From Sisyra terminalis (taxonomy: Eukaryota > Arthropoda > Insecta > Neuroptera > Sisyridae): DNA of 64,000 bases. The notes under the pieces are model-generated. The model saw only the letters and a list, made by a program, of their open reading frames with translations. It made no database searches and was not told where the DNA came from. A program made the translations under genes and the position numbers. Positions 59,628-64,000 of this stretch are shown here, piece after piece. Within the stretch, counting starts at the first letter, position 1. Each line of letters begins with the position of its first letter. The stretch lies in NCBI GenBank assembly GCA_958496175.1, contig OY292279.1, positions 18,538,001-18,602,000 on the forward strand, in the 5' to 3' direction.

Positions 59628-59663
59628 ACTGCGAGGTATTGGAAAAGAATTCACCTATATATG
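59628..59663 (-). promoter_or_regulatory. Predicted core promoter of phosphoserine aminotransferase
   Basis: On the minus strand, TATATAGG begins at 59663 and an initiator-like GCAGTTT has its A at 59630, 33 bp downstream, the expected spacing. The 5' leader would be about 70 nt before the ATG at 59560. Motif-based only. Confidence 0.4.
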
Positions 59664-62600
59664 AATGAGAGAGTCTATGGCACACAATGCCTTTTATATG
59701 TTGAACTTGTTGGCTACCAATTAAAAAAGAAAACACCAGTAAATATTATGGAAGTGGGGAGAAGTCATCAATCAAAATAAATCATACGATCAATTTGGAT
59801 CAATAATAACTATCTGTTTTTTTGAGTCAAAACTCTAAAAATGACCCAATTTTTCTACGCCAAACTAAATATCTATTTTCCATATAAAACTGTAGGTATT
59901 TTCTACGGATATTTATCGAAAACTTGTGTATATCATACTTGCATTGGACTTAAGTATTGGAATGAATGCAAGTGTTTGTAAGGTCATTGCAATTTAATTA
60001 ATAAACGGTAAAATGCAAGGAAAGAATAAACAAGTACTTAATGACGTGGGTTCAGATATATTATAATTTATAACATGACAAATAAACATATTTGTGTCGG
60101 AGAAGAATATTTATTTTTTTAGATCAGTAAACGCAATTAAATTCTATTTTATTATTATAAATGGTCGCAACTTTTAGCCATACTGAAAACAGCTTTTGGT
60201 CACGTTTTTTTTTTATGCAAAAAATTGCACAAAATATGCAAACTGTTCCCAAAATTCAACCCTATCGGAGGGGAAAAATGTACAATTGTAAAAATCTAAA
60301 GAGAGAAAGGGTATTATGTAGTAACTCATATTTGTTGGGACATAACAAACAATTTAAAACCAGTTATTTTGTATGAATTCTCGTGGATTTATTCATTTCA
60401 TAAAATGTATTTTCTATAATATAAAAAAATTTATCAACGAACCGAATATGATCACTCATTGTTAGCCTTTTGGAAACAGTTTTTGTCGAAAAAAAAATGG
60501 GTGAAAAAATAGTTCATTTTTTATCATAAGGTTTTTGATTTTTTCAAATTTCACAATTAAATATCAAAAGGTTCAAAAAATCCACATAGGAAAGCATGGA
60601 TTTATGTAGTAATCCACATAAAAAAGTATCCCTATTAAAACAAGGCATTTAAACTTAATATTCTTTAAATACCTATAATAGTTCTTTTGAACATATTTTA
60701 CAATAGGTTGCATTCTAACAAGGTTGAAAGAGAAATAAGTGATAGGAAAGCTGATATGCATGTAACAAAAAAGGACAAATACATAAATATGGCTGGTGAT
60801 CAGCCATGCTACGAAACGCTACACATCAGTTGCATATTTTTTACGTTTGACTTCTATACATTTCCGCATATGCAATCCATCAATTCTATTTCATAGCGTT
60901 TATTTAAGTCTTTTAGTAGGTAGGTCTTTTAGTTTTAGTAGGTAAGGCACTTTGTACGGTTTATATGTGTAGTTCAAAAAAAAAAAAAAATATTAAATTT
61001 TCAAAATATTGTTAGGTTTGATTGAATTATGAATTTGGACAGATATTAATTTTCTAGTTGCTCATTATTAGTAAACGTCTTTTATTTACCTCGACTAACT
61101 TCGATTAGCTTTAGAATTTAATTGTTTGAGAATATTTTATATCATTTTTACAACAGGACGTGTACTCTTGGTGAATTTTCACTATATAAAAAGAATGCCA
61201 ATTGAATTTGTATTTTGTTGCCATTAATGATTACCAAGTTCCTTCTTTCAAGAAACTAATTGACAACTCCTGATAGAGTATAACAAAGAAAACATATATC
61301 TCTATCTCATGATTCCTTAGCGTTCAAATATGGGTTGCATATCCGCTATTTTGAAGTGGTGACAAAAAGCCATTTTAATGTTCAAAAAATCCATTAGAAA
61401 TCATTTAAAGTTATTAAAGACATTTTAAAAGTAAATGCCTCTTTCTAACAGGGTTGGATTACGATTACGTTGGTTTACGTTGGTTCATGTGGGAATTCAC
61501 ATAAGGAAGTTTGGATTTATATGGATTCATATAGGAAATACAGAGGGTAAATATTGAATGATTCGTAGTACGTGATTAAGATAATATAAAACATGGTATT
61601 TCTTCGTTTTAAATAAAACGTTTTAAATTTAAATATATTCGTTTTAATATTCGTTTTAATATATGCATATCACAAATACATATCATTCAAAAAATCAAGT
61701 GAAATATTGACTCTTGGAAACTGCCAAAAAAAAGGTTCCCTTGGGTCAAGAAAATGATGACAAAACTATTTAGAAGCTAACAAAAATTTCCGGAGACAAG
61801 AATAATATTATCTCATTAATATTATCTTGAGTAAAAAATCCTGGTTTTATTACGAAAAAAAATTTTAACAGGATTTTTTCATAGTATTATAGTTTTTATG
61901 AGAAGATACTATGGAAATAATCTAATATTCCGATTTAAATTCCTATAGGAGTCCACAATCTAAATGGGAATCCACATGGTTTCCTAAGTGGATTTTATTG
62001 ATAGGGTGTCTTGTATGTAGGTGAAAAGAATGATTGTTTCTTTCTAGCTCTGGCTCTGTAAGATTTCCCTTCATTACCACAATGACACTTTATTAGGTCC
62101 ATTAGGCCATAGATAACATACATATAAAATACTAAACGATTTAAAACCAAGTAAAAACACGGCAATAAAAAAATATTATTTTAAAATTAATATCTTTTGA
62201 TACAAAATTCTGATTTGCGTGTCTCGGTTTAATGACATAAATTCCAAAGTCGATATGTTTTGATGATAACTTTGCATTTCAATATCTTTTTTATATGTTT
62301 TGAAAAGCTATTCATATTTCCAACTGTGGCTAGTTTTGTTGCAATTTTTTTTATAATACATAATCGTGTAAAAAAGAGTTGGGTGAATATAAAAAGTGAG
62401 ATATACTTTTATTCCTTTGGTTTTTTCCAATTTTTCCAACAATAGAGTTGACAACTCGTAGATTGTACTCATGGTAGAAGAATTTACGATAGTTTCTTTT
62501 CTAAAAATACCAAAAAGAAGTTAGTGGGGAAGAGTTTAATTTTTTGTTAAATTATCACAAAATTGCTCCTTAAATGCTCCAACAAAATCTATAAGTGCTT

Positions 62601-64000
62601 AATTGTTCATTACTTCCCACATAGTATTTGACCATCCAGTCATGACTTAAAGTCGTGGACCACTTGGACACCTGGTCGTAGGTAAATATATACAAGGATT
62701 CTGCTTGAAAATAATTCTATAATTCTAGAATATATTCTGCTTGAATTGGCTATCTGGTGAGATTTAACCCCGAAGTAGACCTCACCAATGGGATCTAGAA
62801 ACAAAGCTGAGGCCCAATAGTTCTTTTCTTCTGCAGCACAGAGGAACTCTTAGGATAGGCTTCTAGAATAATGAAGAAGAAGAAAGAGAAACTTAATTGC
62901 TCCATGTTTACTATCATTGGCTGAAGAAAATTTGTTTTTCAACAATCAATATTTTTAAAACCCAATTTTTAATGATCCAAACAATGTAAGACCCGGAGCA
63001 ATTACGGATTGTTCTGGAGCATTTGAGCAGCAATTTTGTGATATATAGCTCAATTAAAAAGTTAAATCCTCCATACTAACTTCTTTTCAGATTAAATGAT
63101 GCAATAAAAGACAACTATGAAATAAGTTGTAAAAAATAAAATAAAAAATTATGTTTTTTCTGGATCAATAGGAAAGAGAACTTCGATTAAAGGTGTTATC
63201 AGTAGTTCACTTACGTATCTCCTACTTTAAGAGTGGAAAATTGGAGTTTACTGGAAAGTACCAGAGATTTTAGATCAAAATAAGTTGCGGTGTGGACGCT
63301 TTTGATTTCTTTCAAAAGGGTAAAGGTTATCAGAGAAAAATATTTTAATTATCGAATCCCCCACGAAGTGATGAATCAAGTGCAAGTATGACGATAAAAA
63401 CAACTAATGTGAAATACTGCACAAATCCGATAAGCGTTTTTTATTCGTTCAACTTTATCATAAAAGCAGCACATGTTTCACACGAAAAAATCACTTTTTT
63501 TCAATTTTCAATGATGTAAATTATAGTAAAATTAAGTGATATCAACTCTGGTTTTCTATGATATATATTAGTTCAAAGATTTTCCGATTACAAAGATGAA
63601 GGATTTTTTCATTGAGATTTAGATTAGTAACCCATATTTCGTTTCCTTGTCGCTAGGAAAAATCGTCATTGTTTGATAACGGCGAAATTTAAATATATAA
63701 AGATACATTAAATATCATATCTGGCCTAATAAATATTTATTTAATTTCGTCAGTTTTTATTTTTCAGTTCTTAGTTAAATATCAACATGATATATCCGCT
63801 TCGGGCCAACAAAATTTTGTTAAGATATCAAAAACCAAAGAATTCGGTCAATGTTTTTAATTCAAAATGAACGATTTTGTTTATCTTTTTTTTCCGGTTC
63901 TCTTATACTGTTGCATATTCTTGGGTAGTTAACAGTAGCTTATGAAAATCGAAGTTACCTTATGGTTTATTTATCTTATTTATAATGTGAATCGGAATTC
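59664..64000. other. Repeat-rich intergenic region, no gene supported
   Basis: Recognisable repeats are: GGAATCCACATAGG-unit sequence at about 60580-60620, 61480-61545 and 61940-61990; a repeat at 60640-60900 related (inverted) to 18590-18860; one at 61080-61330 related to 14870-15130 and 18060-18330; and short-MITE copies at about 60625-60690 and 61365-61460. Short frames here are AT-rich and featureless. The last 1.5 kb shows nothing I can name. Confidence 0.45.

Overview
This is an AT-rich, intron-rich, transposon-dense piece of a nuclear insect genome. The evidence for an insect is an odorant-receptor exon of the 7tm_6 type, GT-AG introns with short pyrimidine tracts, orthologues typical of animals (MCM6, MESH1/HDDC3, phosphoserine aminotransferase, an SLC14 urea transporter), and many hAT, piggyBac-like, Mutator-like, Helitron, SINE, LINE and LTR remnants. 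The order of insect cannot be settled from the window. Almost all genes lie on the minus strand; only MESH1 and a decayed membrane-protein gene are on the plus strand.

Layout, left to right. 21-706: first coding exon of an odorant receptor that runs off the left edge. 707-8466: repeats, including a 2.1 kb palindrome and a microRNA-like hairpin at 5656-5769. 8467-30389: one long minus-strand gene for a single-pass membrane protein of type II topology. It has three far-apart upstream exons (29744-30389, 25519-25843, 12629-13071) and a second promoter and first exon at 11788-12286. Both end in phase 1 and both can splice to the same terminal exon (8467-8588). Its introns hold a solo LTR with heat-shock elements, a 2.07 kb hAT with a Mutator-like element inside it, foldback elements, and a decayed plus-strand membrane-protein gene. 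31-38 kb: repeats only, plus a GC-rich island near 34.5-34.9 kb that may be an upstream promoter.

38-60 kb is the gene-dense part. A seven-exon urea transporter (38213-47528) has a possible small secreted-peptide gene inside its sixth intron. MCM6 (48243-54125) is divergent from MESH1 (54342-54941) across a 216-bp shared promoter with a perfect E2F-type site. MESH1 converges on phosphoserine aminotransferase (55072-59560); their stop codons are 130 bp apart. 59.6-64 kb is repeat-rich with no supported gene.

Exon boundaries were set by hand from splice consensus, frame continuity and remembered family sequences. The reconstructed lengths are MCM6 819 aa, PSAT 368 aa, MESH1 182 aa, urea transporter 473 aa and the two type II isoforms 511 and 206 aa. 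In every chain the phases add up to an intact frame. Functional links are modest: replication licensing (MCM6), (p)ppGpp/NADPH hydrolysis (MESH1), serine synthesis (PSAT), urea transport and olfaction. The MCM6-MESH1-PSAT cluster is compact, while the type II gene and the urea transporter are swollen by transposons.
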